A stretch of 64,000 bases of DNA from Gloeothece verrucosa PCC 7822 (GCF_000147335.1 NC_014534.1:60773-124772), one strand, 5' to 3'. Counted from the stretch's first letter, positions 1-9,529 are shown. Notes: generated by a model from the letters alone, not told the origin. Translations and numbers: made by a program.

Positions 1-2
1 TT

Positions 3-1568
3 CCTTCTAGTCATACTGATGCGGTAAATAATATCGATCAAATCAACCATAGCGCACTTTCTTTGTGGAGTATTATTCTTTCTCTCAAAACCGCTTTTGA
101 CATTGATTTAATTGTTAAAAATCTTCCTGATGGACAACTCGGAGAATCTTATGTGACAAACTTTGATGTTCAAGGTCGTCCTACTGGCGGTACAATCATT
201 ATTGATGATGATGCTAACGGACTAGGCTGGTTTATCGATTCTACCCCTTGGGAAAATAGCGAATTTAGTCAATCTTTCAACGAAACAGCTTTCAAAGCTT
301 CCTCTAACTCAGAAGCATTTGGCAAATATGATCTCCTCACCACCATACTCCACGAAATGGGGCACATTGCCGGCTTCATCAATGGTCACGACAGTTTTGA
401 CAGTCACGTTCAATCCGTTAACGGTTTTCCCGTCTTCGTTGGTGATAACTTTACAGCTAAACTAACAAGCGATCGCTCCCACCTAGATTCTAATCTCTAT
501 CCCTACGACTTAATGAACACCTCCCTAGCGCCCGGTGTTCGCAAACTGCCTTCACAACTAAACCTTCAAATCTTAAACGCTATCCGTTCTACAACAGGAG
601 GAACTACCAACAATACCCTAACAGCGCCGCTTACATCCTTACCCCTCCTTGCTATCCTCAACGGCGATTTCTCTATTTCTAAGCCAGATAATCCTAATTT
701 CGGTTGGAAGGGACGGGGTGCAGTTAATATTCTCAATCAAAAAGCCGTATTAACTGAAAACTCCCCATTCCTATCTAATTTAACTCAAACCTTTGTCATC
801 CCAACGAGAGCTAAAACCCTTCAATTTACTCTGACTGACACCCAATTAGGACACAGTAACCTTGTACCACCTGACGCATTTGAAGTCGCACTACTTGATG
901 CTACTACCCTCACCCCCTTAATCAGTTTAAACGGGTTAACTCAAACTGACTCCTTGCTGAACTTACAATCCAACGGGACAACTTATTACAATCCCAAAGT
1001 TACTTTAAGCGGGGCTTCCAATACTTCGCGTATCGTTAAAGTAGATCTTAGTGGAATAGCAGCAGGAACAAGCGCTACCCTCTCGTTTGATTTACTGGGA
1101 TTTGGCGCTAAGGATAGTTCTGTGACGATCGATGATGTCCTCATTCTAACTGACGAGCAAAACCCTCCCATTGCTGTTAATGATTCTGCTACAACTAAAC
1201 AGAATCAGTTCATCGTTATTGACGTTCTTGCCAATGACAGTATAGGAACGTTTAATCCTCAAATTAAAACGGATTCATCTCACGGAAAAATAGTTGTTAA
1301 TTCTGACGGGACAATTAGTTATACTCCTGTTGGCAAGTTCTCTGGGACTGATATGTTTAGTTATTTCCTGACTGATGAAAATGGGCTTATTTCTAATGAA
1401 GCAACAGTCACTGTTACCGTTGAAAATTTATCTCCTAATATCAAAGAAATTATTACTAATAAGATTATCAATTCAGGAATAAGCACAACTTTTAAAGCTG
1501 AAGCTTCAGAGGCTATTTATAAAGTCAATCTTAAGAAACGAGGCGACGCAACATTATCCTTGTCATAA
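3..1568 (+). CDS. Secreted zinc metalloprotease-like protein with Ig/cadherin-like repeats; 5'-partial, 3' end cut by an IS
   Basis: The reading frame is open to the left edge, so the true start lies outside; the first internal candidate start is TTG at 63. Counting from there, residues 97-109 read HEMGHIAGFINGH. This is a HExxH zinc site with a further His, spaced two residues wider than the classic metzincin HExxHxxGxxH. About residues 370-455 form a cadherin/VCBS-like Ig domain (PIAVNDSAT, then DVLAND, then DGTISYTP). A second Ig-like domain begins (SPNIKEIITNKIINSG) but breaks off after some 25 residues, where the IS5-type element begins. The last roughly 14 codons are probably IS sequence. 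The protein is likely an extracellular protease or adhesin, now truncated. The protease call rests on the zinc motif; the exact family is uncertain. Confidence 0.75.
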   Translation, partial: PSSHTDAVNNIDQINHSALSLWSIILSLKTAFDIDLIVKNLPDGQLGESYVTNFDVQGRPTGGTIIIDDDANGLGWFIDSTPWENSEFSQSFNETAFKASSNSEAFGKYDLLTTILHEMGHIAGFINGHDSFDSHVQSVNGFPVFVGDNFTAKLTSDRSHLDSNLYPYDLMNTSLAPGVRKLPSQLNLQILNAIRSTTGGTTNNTLTAPLTSLPLLAILNGDFSISKPDNPNFGWKGRGAVNILNQKAVLTENSPFLSNLTQTFVIPTRAKTLQFTLTDTQLGHSNLVPPDAFEVALLDATTLTPLISLNGLTQTDSLLNLQSNGTTYYNPKVTLSGASNTSRIVKVDLSGIAAGTSATLSFDLLGFGAKDSSVTIDDVLILTDEQNPPIAVNDSATTKQNQFIVIDVLANDSIGTFNPQIKTDSSHGKIVVNSDGTISYTPVGKFSGTDMFSYFLTDENGLISNEATVTVTVENLSPNIKEIITNKIINSGISTTFKAEASEAIYKVNLKKRGDATLSLS

Positions 1569-1971
1569 CTGCATAAATAGCGGCTTCACTCATTTCTGAT
1601 AATTTTTCATAATCTTTACTCAAACGACGATACCAGTTAAACCAGCCGAACGTTCGTTCCACAATCCATCTTTTCGGTAAAACTTTAAATTTTTTGTCTG
1701 AACGCTTTATTACTTCTACTCTTGCTTGAATCATCAACCAAATAGCCAGAGCAAATTTATCACCACTATAACCAGCATCTACCCACATTAAAGCCACTTT
1801 TTCAAGCAGTTTGGGATTTTCTTCTAATAGTTCCATTACCGCCGTCGCCGCTAAGACTCTTTCTTGACCATGAGCTTCAGCTACAATTACTTTCAAGATT
1901 AATCCTAAACTATCAACTAATAATTGCCTTTTTCGGCCTTTGACTTTTTTTCCACCGTCAAAGCCATACAC
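1531..1971 (-). CDS. IS5-family transposase, second frame (DDE domain)
   Basis: This is the C-terminal half of the transposase. It starts in the conserved stretch VYGFDGGKKVKGRKR, then has VDAGYSG with the second catalytic Asp, and WIVERTFGW with the catalytic Glu. It has no plausible ribosome binding site of its own. It is most likely expressed as a fusion with the preceding frame by ribosomal slippage. The catalytic residues are intact, so the element may still be active. Confidence 0.85.
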   Translation of the reverse strand: MYGFDGGKKVKGRKRQLLVDSLGLILKVIVAEAHGQERVLAATAVMELLEENPKLLEKVALMWVDAGYSGDKFALAIWLMIQARVEVIKRSDKKFKVLPKRWIVERTFGWFNWYRRLSKDYEKLSEMSEAAIYAVMTRIMLRRLVS

Positions 1972-2312
1972 ATCCCCCTTTTTTCGGTTGTTTCCACCGA
2001 TTGGCTGTCTGCTATGATTACACTACTTTGCGGAGATTTCCCTACCTGTTGACGAACCATCTGCCGGAGGGTGTGATTGATTTTTTCCCAAACCCCCTTT
2101 TTGACCCATTTGCGATAATAACTATAGACTGTGGAGGGAGGAGGAAAATTTTTGGGTAAATATCTCCATTGGCATCCGGTCTTCAAATGATAATATATCG
2201 CATTACAGACTTGTCTAATATCTGTAGTACGCGGATGTCCCCCGGATTTAGCGGCTGGAATAAGTGGGGCAAGCAATTCCCATTCGGCATCAGATAAATC
2301 ACTTGGATACAA
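1917..2312 (-). CDS. IS5-family transposase, first frame
   Basis: This is the N-terminal half of the transposase (DUF4096-type insertion-sequence domain, start MYPSDLSDAEWELL). It includes the first catalytic Asp in the motif ADSQSV. The start is TTG at 2312, preceded by a good Shine-Dalgarno sequence (GTGAGGAG). The frame ends in a short unrelated tail after TTEKRG, where the family normally continues in the other frame. Full-length transposase would need a -1 shift at the A6G5 run. Recognition is by family resemblance. Confidence 0.85.
   Translation of the reverse strand: MYPSDLSDAEWELLAPLIPAAKSGGHPRTTDIRQVCNAIYYHLKTGCQWRYLPKNFPPPSTVYSYYRKWVKKGVWEKINHTLRQMVRQQVGKSPQSSVIIADSQSVETTEKRGMCMALTVEKKSKAEKGNY
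1974..1984 (-). other. Putative -1 programmed frameshift site
   Basis: On the minus strand the run AAAAAAGGGGG lies just where the first transposase frame leaves the family consensus and the second picks it up. A -1 shift here joins TTEKRG to DVYGFDGG. A6G heptamers are established slippery sites in two-frame insertion sequences. Slippage itself is inferred. Confidence 0.65.
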
Positions 2313-2345
2313 GCAGATCGCTCCTCACTTTTGATTGCGAACAAT

Positions 2346-3025
2346 TACCCAGATTAGATTAATCGTTTTTGGCCTATTTTTTTCTTGTCTTTAGATTTAC
2401 TTTATAAACACCCTCTAAGAGGTTTTTCATAATTTTTAATTGACCCGTTTGTGTGATTATTTAATCATCAACCTTTGGGCGAAAACTTTTATCTTCCTTG
2501 ATCTATATTTTCGGATTTTTTTTCAAGATGACTTGCTTAAGTTTATTCAAGTAAAATTTTTAAATAATCTCAATAAAAACTTTTTTGCACTTCTCTAACA
2601 AAACTTGGGAGTTTAACTACTTTAAGAAGGATAATACAACAAGTCATTGTTTTTAAACCCTTTACTACTTTCATCCTCACACCAATACTTTACTGGCTGC
2701 CCTGTATCTAAATAACGAAGTAATATTTAATATTTGAATTATCGGCGGCAAGTTTTTTTAAAAGCTTCCTATCGCTTCAAGTGAGTGCTTTTGTGCCGCT
2801 AGGGCGGGAAACTTTTAATTTGGCCCGCTCGGGGAGTAGCATACAATTTTATCTACCGTCAGAAGATGCGACTACAATCAACAACTCCTGATAGAGGCAT
2901 TGTTGAATTCGACTTTAAGAAGGGATCAGCGTGGCTTTTCCCAGTGGCTGTTGACATGGACAACTGACTTCTAGCCTGAAACCGCGCTGATTCCGTAGTT
3001 CTGACTGGCTCAACGAATGTACTGA
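2346..3025. other. Intergenic region with gene debris
   Basis: This AT-rich stretch between the IS and the nuclease gene has no convincing complete gene. It holds a possible transposase relic (listed separately). It also holds inverted repeats near 2922-2992 (GGATCAGCG versus CGCTGATTCC) and around 3001-3055 (TGACTGGCT versus AGCCAGTG). The second pair straddles the stop of the nuclease gene and might act in termination, but has no T-run. Confidence 0.4.
2622..2726 (-). pseudogene. Short relic resembling an IS630-type transposase
   Basis: A 34-codon open stretch lies between two in-frame stops and has no start codon. It contains PVKYWCEDESSKGF, which recalls the catalytic region of IS630-type transposases (R-Y-W-C-E-D-E-S-R-x-G). 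The rest of such a gene is absent. Only the motif and the protein-like composition support this, so it is tentative. Confidence 0.3.
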
Positions 3026-4765
3026 TTATTCACAGAAAGCCCGCTCAGCCAGTGTGGAATCTAGAATGAAAGGATTTTCATTTCCCTGCGGGGTTCCCGC
3101 GATTTTACGCGAACGTAATTTTTCGGGTTCATCGACCGGATCTGTCGCCTGCCATTTACAGAGCGTCTGTTTCTGTTTTTCGAAAAAATTCTGATCGGCC
3201 GAGTCGGGGTAGACGGTACGGAAGTAGAACATGGCTCGGGCGATGTCGCCTTTTTTACTTTCCCTCGGCTCGAAAGAGGTCGCTCGTTTGTACTCGCTGT
3301 ATTGATCTATATTTGACAAATTCGGTTTGACTTTCAATTCGTCATCGTCGAGATACCAAGCGGTGGTTTCGTTGTCGGGAATATCGGCGAAGGGAAAATT
3401 CTGCCGGGCCGAGTTGATCTCGTCTCGGGCGGCGAAGAGGTTATGTAGATCGCTTTTGGCCGGGCCATAGGCTCCGAGACTTTGAGGCCAGACGTGTTCG
3501 GCATTAATACCCTGTCGCGTAGCTTCCTGTCGAGGTCTCGACGAGTTTTGATCGATCTCTACAGCGTATCCGGCATAGATATCCGTAACGATGCCGTCAG
3601 AGTTATCGATTTCGGTGTACAGGAGATCTCGCGCTTCCCCGTATCCGAGAGTAGACAGGGGCGAGTATTGGCGATCAAGCTGTTCTAATAACTCGTTCCC
3701 CGCGAGAGCAGGAAATATGAAAGCTTTCGGTGCATCGTTTGCCGAAACCGGCGGGATCACTACTTTAGAAGAAGGAAATATAGTAAAGCTGGCTATCACC
3801 GGGTCGTGATCGCTAGCTCGCCCAGGTTTTCCCGCGTTAACGTGAACGGCTTTTATTTCCGGCTGCCCCCCACTAGCAAGGTTTTCGCTAACGAGAATCT
3901 GATCGATTAATTCGCGATTCCCTTTAAAAATAAAAGAGTAACGCTCGGCCAACGGAATTTTCTCGGTTAAATTCTCCAGGACAGTACCTAAAAGCGTTTG
4001 TACGGCCGGGGAGTCCGGTGTATCGTTGAAATCGCCGAGAACGATAATACTCGCTGTCGGATTGGTTTCGAGGAGATCGCTCACGAATTGATTGACGAGT
4101 TTAGCTTGTTCTACCCGTTGCCCAAGAGAAGCTACCGCGCCACCACTTTTTGACTTTAAATGATTATTGATAATGGTTATGGCGTTGTTGTTGAAGGTGA
4201 ATTCTCCGACGAGCGGTCGGCGGCTGTCGGAGAACGCCACATTACTTGAGAAACGCTCTAGTTTCTGTAGCTTGACTCGAGCGGGATTGAATAAAAAAGC
4301 CACTCGGATATTGCCTCCCGGCTGACCTCCCTCTTGATCTTTTTCAGGAGGAATATCTCGATACAAGTAACTCGGCCCTCCTGCCGATTTGATCGCGTCG
4401 ATTAAAGTATTAGCGGTTACGGAGGCATCGACTACCGAACTTAGCTCGGCTCCGTCATTATCCTGTATTTCCTGTAAAGCGATGATGTCGGGGGCTTGAA
4501 GATCGTTAACGATCTCTTTGGCTAGGGCGGAGAATTTTCCCTTTGCCACATCATCGTCGACGTTATCGGGGTCTTTATCTTTGACCTTAGCCAGAGCTTC
4601 TTTTTGGGGATCGAGGTTTTCCACGTTAAAGGTGGCGACGCTTAATTGATTAAAATCTTTTACCTGAGCTAGCACCGCCGGGGCGAGAGCGAATTGCGCG
4701 AGTGAGTAGAGGACGATAAAAATTACAATGCACAGTAAATGTAGCATTTTTCTCGTGTATCTCAT
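3026..4765 (-). CDS. Secreted fusion of an EEP-family nuclease and endonuclease I
   Basis: The 579-residue protein begins with a signal peptide or anchor (residues about 7-33, ending VLAQ). It then has an endonuclease/exonuclease/phosphatase domain (about 40-330) with its standard motifs: FNVEN, LQEIQ (E99), NNHLKS (N200, H202), GDFNDTP (D245, N247) and SDHDP (D319, H320). A second nuclease domain of the endonuclease I (EndA/NucM, His-Me finger) family follows (about 370-540), with NAEHVWPQS (H424), DLHNL and INSARQN. Both sets of catalytic residues are visible, so both domains are probably active, likely outside the membrane, on environmental nucleic acid. Homologues of each half are common; the fusion is notable. 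It has no obvious operon partner. Confidence 0.92.
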   Translation of the reverse strand: MRYTRKMLHLLCIVIFIVLYSLAQFALAPAVLAQVKDFNQLSVATFNVENLDPQKEALAKVKDKDPDNVDDDVAKGKFSALAKEIVNDLQAPDIIALQEIQDNDGAELSSVVDASVTANTLIDAIKSAGGPSYLYRDIPPEKDQEGGQPGGNIRVAFLFNPARVKLQKLERFSSNVAFSDSRRPLVGEFTFNNNAITIINNHLKSKSGGAVASLGQRVEQAKLVNQFVSDLLETNPTASIIVLGDFNDTPDSPAVQTLLGTVLENLTEKIPLAERYSFIFKGNRELIDQILVSENLASGGQPEIKAVHVNAGKPGRASDHDPVIASFTIFPSSKVVIPPVSANDAPKAFIFPALAGNELLEQLDRQYSPLSTLGYGEARDLLYTEIDNSDGIVTDIYAGYAVEIDQNSSRPRQEATRQGINAEHVWPQSLGAYGPAKSDLHNLFAARDEINSARQNFPFADIPDNETTAWYLDDDELKVKPNLSNIDQYSEYKRATSFEPRESKKGDIARAMFYFRTVYPDSADQNFFEKQKQTLCKWQATDPVDEPEKLRSRKIAGTPQGNENPFILDSTLAERAFCE

Positions 4766-5483
4766 GTAAATTGTCCCAAAATTTTTAATAACTTGGCTCT
4801 TCCCTAAAATATCACGAGTTTAATCTTAAAAAAGGGTTGTTAAGAGAAGTTTAAAAACTTCCCTTATTCTAGTTAATATTGACTTAAATTTTGAAGATTG
4901 ATGTTAATCCTCCAAAGCTCGTTTAACCCTAGGGAGGCTGACGTACCAGGAAATGTCGAATATTTTCTAACCCTAGACTTACAGAGTTATTAACCCTGAT
5001 TGGTCCGACTCTCCTTTCCCCTTCAATATTACTCAAGTCAGTGATGAACTGTTGTCTGAGCTTAATGGTTGTCTGCCCACCGTTGTCAAAAAAAATAGTA
5101 GCTCGATTCTTATTAAACTGAACCATTACATCATAGACTTCGCCTGTTCCTTAAGGGAAACGAACCTCTTCTAATGCTTAATAGTATGCTGTCGTACCCC
5201 CAAGGGAGTGTTTTGACGGGGAGATAATTTTTCAAAATATATAGCGGCATTTTTTCCCAAGTTACCAATATTTTAAAGTGACTAATATCGTTTACAATAG
5301 TGAAGACTATTTTCGCTGAATGCTTATTAGTTTCTTTCATAGTCGAAAGAATCTCCTCAGAAATACAATAAGGCATTTAACGCCCAATTTGTGTGGGTTA
5401 AATAGTCAGCGTTGGAAAAGTCAAGAGCTTCTTGTTTTCCCATTACTTAGCCAGAAAACATTTATTAGTTTAGTTTATCAATA
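4766..5483. other. Intergenic region with possible small-gene remnants
   Basis: About 0.7 kb without a convincing gene. A conserved-looking short frame (4929-5126, minus) is listed separately. A second minus-strand frame at 5131-5376 (81 codons) has no ribosome binding site, and I recognise no family in it. The region between the divergently oriented flanking genes should contain their promoters, but no clear -35/-10 pair stands out. Confidence 0.4.
4929..5126 (-). CDS. Small hypothetical protein or remnant
   Basis: The protein-like character starts before the first ATG: the frame reads TGEVYDVMVQFNKNRAT back to a stop, without a good start. The product would be a small beta-rich polypeptide (NRATIFFDNGGQTTIKL). 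There is no proper Shine-Dalgarno sequence at the ATG. The best reading is the 3' part of a small secreted-protein gene that lost its 5' end. I do not recognise a named family. Confidence 0.35.
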   Translation of the reverse strand: MVQFNKNRATIFFDNGGQTTIKLRQQFITDLSNIEGERRVGPIRVNNSVSLGLENIRHFLVRQPP

Positions 5484-7115
5484 ATGATTAACAACTCTTT
5501 AAGAGAAAAATTACAGGTAGTTCTTTGGAGCCTGTTAATTCATTTGTTAAGCCTTTCATCAATTGCTACACATTCTGAAACAGTATTAGCTCAAAATGCC
5601 CCCGATTTTTCTTCTTCTTCAAATGAATTAGTTGAATCCTTCATTTTGAAAAAAGTACAACTATTAAATTCCACAGTGCTTACTCCTTCTGAAGTTGAGC
5701 AAGTTACCAAGCCTTATATTAGCCAATCAGTTACCTTTTTTGATTTAGTAAAAATCCAGAGTGCCTTAACTAATTTATATATTCAAAAAGGGTATGTCAA
5801 TTCAATCGTTGTATTACCGGCTGAACAATATATTAATGATGGAGTTGTAACTTTTGAAGCCAGAGAAGGAAGCGTCAAATTGGAAATCACCGGTTATCAA
5901 TCACTTAATCCCCAATATATTCGCTCACGATTAGCACGATTTTTAGATACACCGATGGAGCTTAGAAAAATTGAACAAGGATTAACTTTACTGAGACAAG
6001 ATCCTTTATTTACTAATCTTGAAGCTAATTTAACGGAAATTCCTTCAAGCCCAAATTCTCCTAATAATTTACCCCCAGAAAGCTTGCTGACAATTAAAGT
6101 AGTAGAAGCCCCCAAGTGGTCACTCGGAGCGGAAATAAATAATGATGAAAATTTTACTGTTGGGGATACGGGAGTCAGGTTTTTTCTAGAAAATCAGAGT
6201 CTTTTAGGACAAGGAGATAATTTTCGATTTGAGTATAAAATTACTGAAGGACTAGATCGCTTGTTAACTGCCTATACTTTGCCAGTTAACGGCAAAAATG
6301 GAAGAATTGATTTAGCCTACCAACAGACTGATGCTGAAATTGTACACGGACTATTTGAGGTTTTAGATATTAAAAGTGAAGCTTTTACTGCCTCTGTCGG
6401 CTTCACTCAACCGGTTATTTTTACTCCTAGCGAAACCTTTGAACTAGGAATACGAATAGATCGACGGGAAAATCAAAGTTATGTTTTGAATGATGAGCTT
6501 TTTTCTAACGTAAAATTAACCGCATTTAGATTAAACCAAACCTATATCAAACGCTCGGCTGATTCACTATTTTTAGGCTTATCTCAGTTTACCTTTGGAG
6601 ACTCTAATTTAGAAATCGATCCTTTTTTCTTTAGTTGGCAGGGGCAAGTTCAATTTTTAAAAAAGATAGATGACAATAAGCAGTTTTATACTCGTGTGGC
6701 ACTTCAACTTTCCCCCTCTACTCTACCGCCTTCTGAAGAATGTACAATCGGAGGCCGTAACGGTAACATTTTTATTTTTGGCAATATCGTTCGGGGATAT
6801 ACAACTAATGGGCGTACAGGGGATAGTTGTTTTGCTTTTAATGGTGAATTAAGGTTTACTTTAATTGAAAAAGAATCTTTATCCTTGCAGCTTTTTCCCT
6901 TTGTCGACTTGGGGACGGTGACGAATACAAGGGATAGTTCGCTCAATCCCCAAACTTTAGTGAGTACAGGTTTAGGTTTGCGTTTAAATATGGGCAATTC
7001 TCTCAATTTGCAAGTTAATTATGCTATTCCCTTGGTTAATACCCAAAATATTCCAGGGGATAGCCTCCAAAAACAAGCAGGCAGTTTTTCGCTTCAGGGA
7101 CAGTTTAGGTTTTAA
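5484..7115 (+). CDS. TpsB transporter, ShlB/FhaC/HecB family outer-membrane protein
   Basis: The protein is an outer-membrane transporter of two-partner secretion (Omp85 superfamily). It has a signal peptide (about residues 1-37, ending VLAQ), POTRA-type domains (about 45-205, including ITGYQSLNPQYIRSRLAR) and a C-terminal beta-barrel ending in the aromatic residue of GQFRF. At 543 residues it has the usual family length. Its likely substrate is the TPS-domain exoprotein encoded next door on the opposite strand. The two genes overlap tail to tail by 4 bp, whereas most tps pairs form an operon. Confidence 0.93.
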   Translation: MINNSLREKLQVVLWSLLIHLLSLSSIATHSETVLAQNAPDFSSSSNELVESFILKKVQLLNSTVLTPSEVEQVTKPYISQSVTFFDLVKIQSALTNLYIQKGYVNSIVVLPAEQYINDGVVTFEAREGSVKLEITGYQSLNPQYIRSRLARFLDTPMELRKIEQGLTLLRQDPLFTNLEANLTEIPSSPNSPNNLPPESLLTIKVVEAPKWSLGAEINNDENFTVGDTGVRFFLENQSLLGQGDNFRFEYKITEGLDRLLTAYTLPVNGKNGRIDLAYQQTDAEIVHGLFEVLDIKSEAFTASVGFTQPVIFTPSETFELGIRIDRRENQSYVLNDELFSNVKLTAFRLNQTYIKRSADSLFLGLSQFTFGDSNLEIDPFFFSWQGQVQFLKKIDDNKQFYTRVALQLSPSTLPPSEECTIGGRNGNIFIFGNIVRGYTTNGRTGDSCFAFNGELRFTLIEKESLSLQLFPFVDLGTVTNTRDSSLNPQTLVSTGLGLRLNMGNSLNLQVNYAIPLVNTQNIPGDSLQKQAGSFSLQGQFRF

Positions 7116-9529
7116 TGACAACCTACTAATTTAAGCCGCCCATCCGGTTGCCGCACTAATCCCACTGCTTGCCCCATCGGGATCAAATCTTCGATTTGAT
7201 AGTGCTGCGTCCGAGTATCGGGAGTTGGGCGAGTTCCTCCCCTTCCAGGCGTTGAAAATGAGTAGGTTCGTGAATTGTTTAAACAACTTACGGCTGCCAC
7301 ATTCTCAAAACTAATAAAGGAAGGAAATTTCACATCGGTTGAGTTGAGTTCGTATAAATTTGAGTTGATAGTAACTGTTCCATTGATCCCCAGTTGTGAA
7401 CTAGCTGTAATATCACTACCAAATGACGTAAAAAGCCCCAATGTATTAACTTTGATATTGCCACCCGCTCCTTCAAAAGCATTGGCGTTAATTTGACTAT
7501 TATTCGTCAGAGTTAAAAAATTTGTATTGATGTTGATATTACCCCCGTTGCCGGTACTACTGGCTGAAGTAGAAATTTGACTGTTAGATAATCTTAAATC
7601 TTGGGAAGTAATATTTATATTACCTCCTGAGTTGGATCTCGTCGTTGCCGTAATCAAACCCTTTTGCTCTAAATCAAGTCTAGCCGCATTAATTTGAATT
7701 GAACCACCGCTTCCTTGAACTTGATTGTCAACAGCAATATTCCCCTGATTTGAAAGAATTAACTCTTTTGTGTTAATTATGATATTACCCGATTCGCCGA
7801 TGGTAGTAGGTTTTAATCTCAGTAAATCCTGCAATCTTAAAGAGGGAACTAAAGCTGATGAATTAATTGTACTACTAACATTTAATTGGCTCCCTTTTAC
7901 GGTCACAGATTGAGAGGAATTAATCATAATTGTTCCTGCATTCCCCCTAGCCAACGTCGAAGAAGTAATAGTTCCCCCTTCAAGTACACTTAAATTGACT
8001 GTATTAAGATTTATATTTCCTGCGTCCGCATCTCCCAAAGTCGTAGTACCAATAAGACTCTGTAGTCCTTGAGGCGTAGTTCCGCTTAATTTAATAGTAT
8101 GACTATTAATATTAATATTGCCACTTGGCCCTGTTGAGAAAAAACTATTGGTAGCTACTCCGCCTCCATCAGTTAGATTTATGGAAGAACTAATAATATC
8201 AATATTACCCGCTTTTCCGGTATTCACAGAAAATGTATTAATCGTGCTAGGAAAATTGGTCGAATCAGAAAATAGTGTTGTAGGGACTGTTCCTTCAGCA
8301 AACCCCGAAACTTCAATTAGATCACCGGCTTGTATCGTTATTTTTCCTCCATTTCCCGATGAAAATGCACCGGCTGCTAATGCGGAACCTCCCGTTATAA
8401 ATACTTGCCCTGATTGTAGATCTATATCTCCTCCTTTTCCTCTAGAAAAGGTCGTTGTTGATACGGCGGCATTATCCGATACGGTAAATTTTGGCGTTAT
8501 TATTTCGATATTCGCCCCTTGACCAAAGCCTATCATTTCAGTATAGATACGACTTCGTAGAGGATTATTTGGCAATCCTCTTCCCTGAACGGTTACTGAT
8601 TCCGAGGCATAAATTTTTATTCCACTGAAAGATGAACTTTGATTTTGAATAAAGATTAAAGAGTCATCTTTAACCCTTACATTTCTTCCTTGCAATTGAA
8701 TAAAATTCGGGAAAGTTCCATAAGAAAGGATTAAAGATTTATTCAATAAATCGATATCCCCAAAAATATCGGTAGGATTATAAGTAAAAAGTAATCCCGC
8801 ATCGGAAAAATTTATATTAACTTTTCCTGAGCGTATTGCTCCTAATTCAACTCGTCCATTAGCCGTTGATAAAATTCCTCCATTTAAAGAAATATCGCCC
8901 CCCAGAATTGCCAAAGTTTTTCCACTATTAACTTGCAATCCCTCAGTGGGAAATTTAGAGACGGGAAATGAACTGACGATTAAATTATGTCCTTGACTAT
9001 TGATTTGAATGGGGGCAGAGTTGTTAAATTCAAGTCCAATGGGAATATTGACCGTCAAAAGAGGATTTTTAGAAGGAGTCGAACTAAATTTTAATCCATC
9101 TGCAAAATAAATACTACTTGCGGTAGTTGCCAAAAAAGAACCTCCAATATTTAAAGCGGCATTAGGTCCAAAGATGATGCCATTAGGATTAAGAAAAAAC
9201 AAGTTAGCCGTTCCATTCGTTTGTAGTAAACCGTTGATGTAAGAAACGTTGCCACCCGTTACTCGACTAAAAATATTTTGAATAGTCAACGCATTATTAA
9301 AGTAAGCCGTGTTACCGGTTTGCAGGCTAAACTCTTGAAAACTGTGAAATAAATTAGTCCCGGCTCGTGTTCCTCCAGTAATTTCAATAATATTGTTATT
9401 TATTGTCGTATGAGAATTATTAGGCAAAGATTGATCGGGGATAATTTGAGCTTGAATTGAAGAAGGATGAACAAAGCAAGCAATTAAGCCACTTATTTTG
9501 AGAAATTTAAGCTTTAAGTTAGATTTCAC
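7112..9529 (-). CDS. TpsA exoprotein with haemagglutinin-type TPS domain
   Basis: A signal peptide ends near residue 28 (SIQAQ). A filamentous-haemagglutinin N-terminal (TPS) domain follows at about residues 30-160 (GGTRAGTNLFHSF, VTGGNVSYINGLL, FLNPNGIIFGPNA). The rest is a repetitive Asn/Gly/Ser-rich right-handed beta-helix with repeats such as GNININ. The protein is probably exported through the adjacent TpsB and displayed on or released from the cell surface. At 805 residues it is short for the family. The ending (QAVGLVRQPDGRLKLVGC) is Cys-containing and unlike the helix; its role is unknown. Confidence 0.92.
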   Translation of the reverse strand: MKSNLKLKFLKISGLIACFVHPSSIQAQIIPDQSLPNNSHTTINNNIIEITGGTRAGTNLFHSFQEFSLQTGNTAYFNNALTIQNIFSRVTGGNVSYINGLLQTNGTANLFFLNPNGIIFGPNAALNIGGSFLATTASSIYFADGLKFSSTPSKNPLLTVNIPIGLEFNNSAPIQINSQGHNLIVSSFPVSKFPTEGLQVNSGKTLAILGGDISLNGGILSTANGRVELGAIRSGKVNINFSDAGLLFTYNPTDIFGDIDLLNKSLILSYGTFPNFIQLQGRNVRVKDDSLIFIQNQSSSFSGIKIYASESVTVQGRGLPNNPLRSRIYTEMIGFGQGANIEIITPKFTVSDNAAVSTTTFSRGKGGDIDLQSGQVFITGGSALAAGAFSSGNGGKITIQAGDLIEVSGFAEGTVPTTLFSDSTNFPSTINTFSVNTGKAGNIDIISSSINLTDGGGVATNSFFSTGPSGNININSHTIKLSGTTPQGLQSLIGTTTLGDADAGNINLNTVNLSVLEGGTITSSTLARGNAGTIMINSSQSVTVKGSQLNVSSTINSSALVPSLRLQDLLRLKPTTIGESGNIIINTKELILSNQGNIAVDNQVQGSGGSIQINAARLDLEQKGLITATTRSNSGGNINITSQDLRLSNSQISTSASSTGNGGNININTNFLTLTNNSQINANAFEGAGGNIKVNTLGLFTSFGSDITASSQLGINGTVTINSNLYELNSTDVKFPSFISFENVAAVSCLNNSRTYSFSTPGRGGTRPTPDTRTQHYQIEDLIPMGQAVGLVRQPDGRLKLVGCH

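Larger units (their letters stand above)
1525..2345 (-). mobile_element. IS5-family insertion sequence (two-frame transposase)
   Basis: The element holds two overlapping minus-strand frames for a DDE transposase. Imperfect terminal inverted repeats can be traced: inward from the left, GTCAATCTTAAGAAACGAGG; inward from the right on the other strand, CGCAATCAAAAGTGAGGAG. The ends are therefore approximate, by about 5-10 bases. I could not identify a target duplication. Its left end falls inside the upstream metalloprotease gene. The interrupted Ig-like domain does not resume beyond the right end, so the host gene's 3' part was lost or lies elsewhere. Confidence 0.8.

Noticed and set aside
985..1171. 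Minus-strand frame inside the metalloprotease gene
   Set aside because: It lies wholly antisense to a clearly coding frame and has no recognisable product.
6704..7006. 100-codon minus-strand frame within the TpsB gene
   Set aside because: It is antisense to the beta-barrel coding region, with Lys/Pro-rich composition typical of a shadow frame.
8118..8522. 134-codon plus-strand frame within the TpsA gene
   Set aside because: It mirrors the repetitive beta-helix on the other strand; Pro-rich shadow with no start signal.
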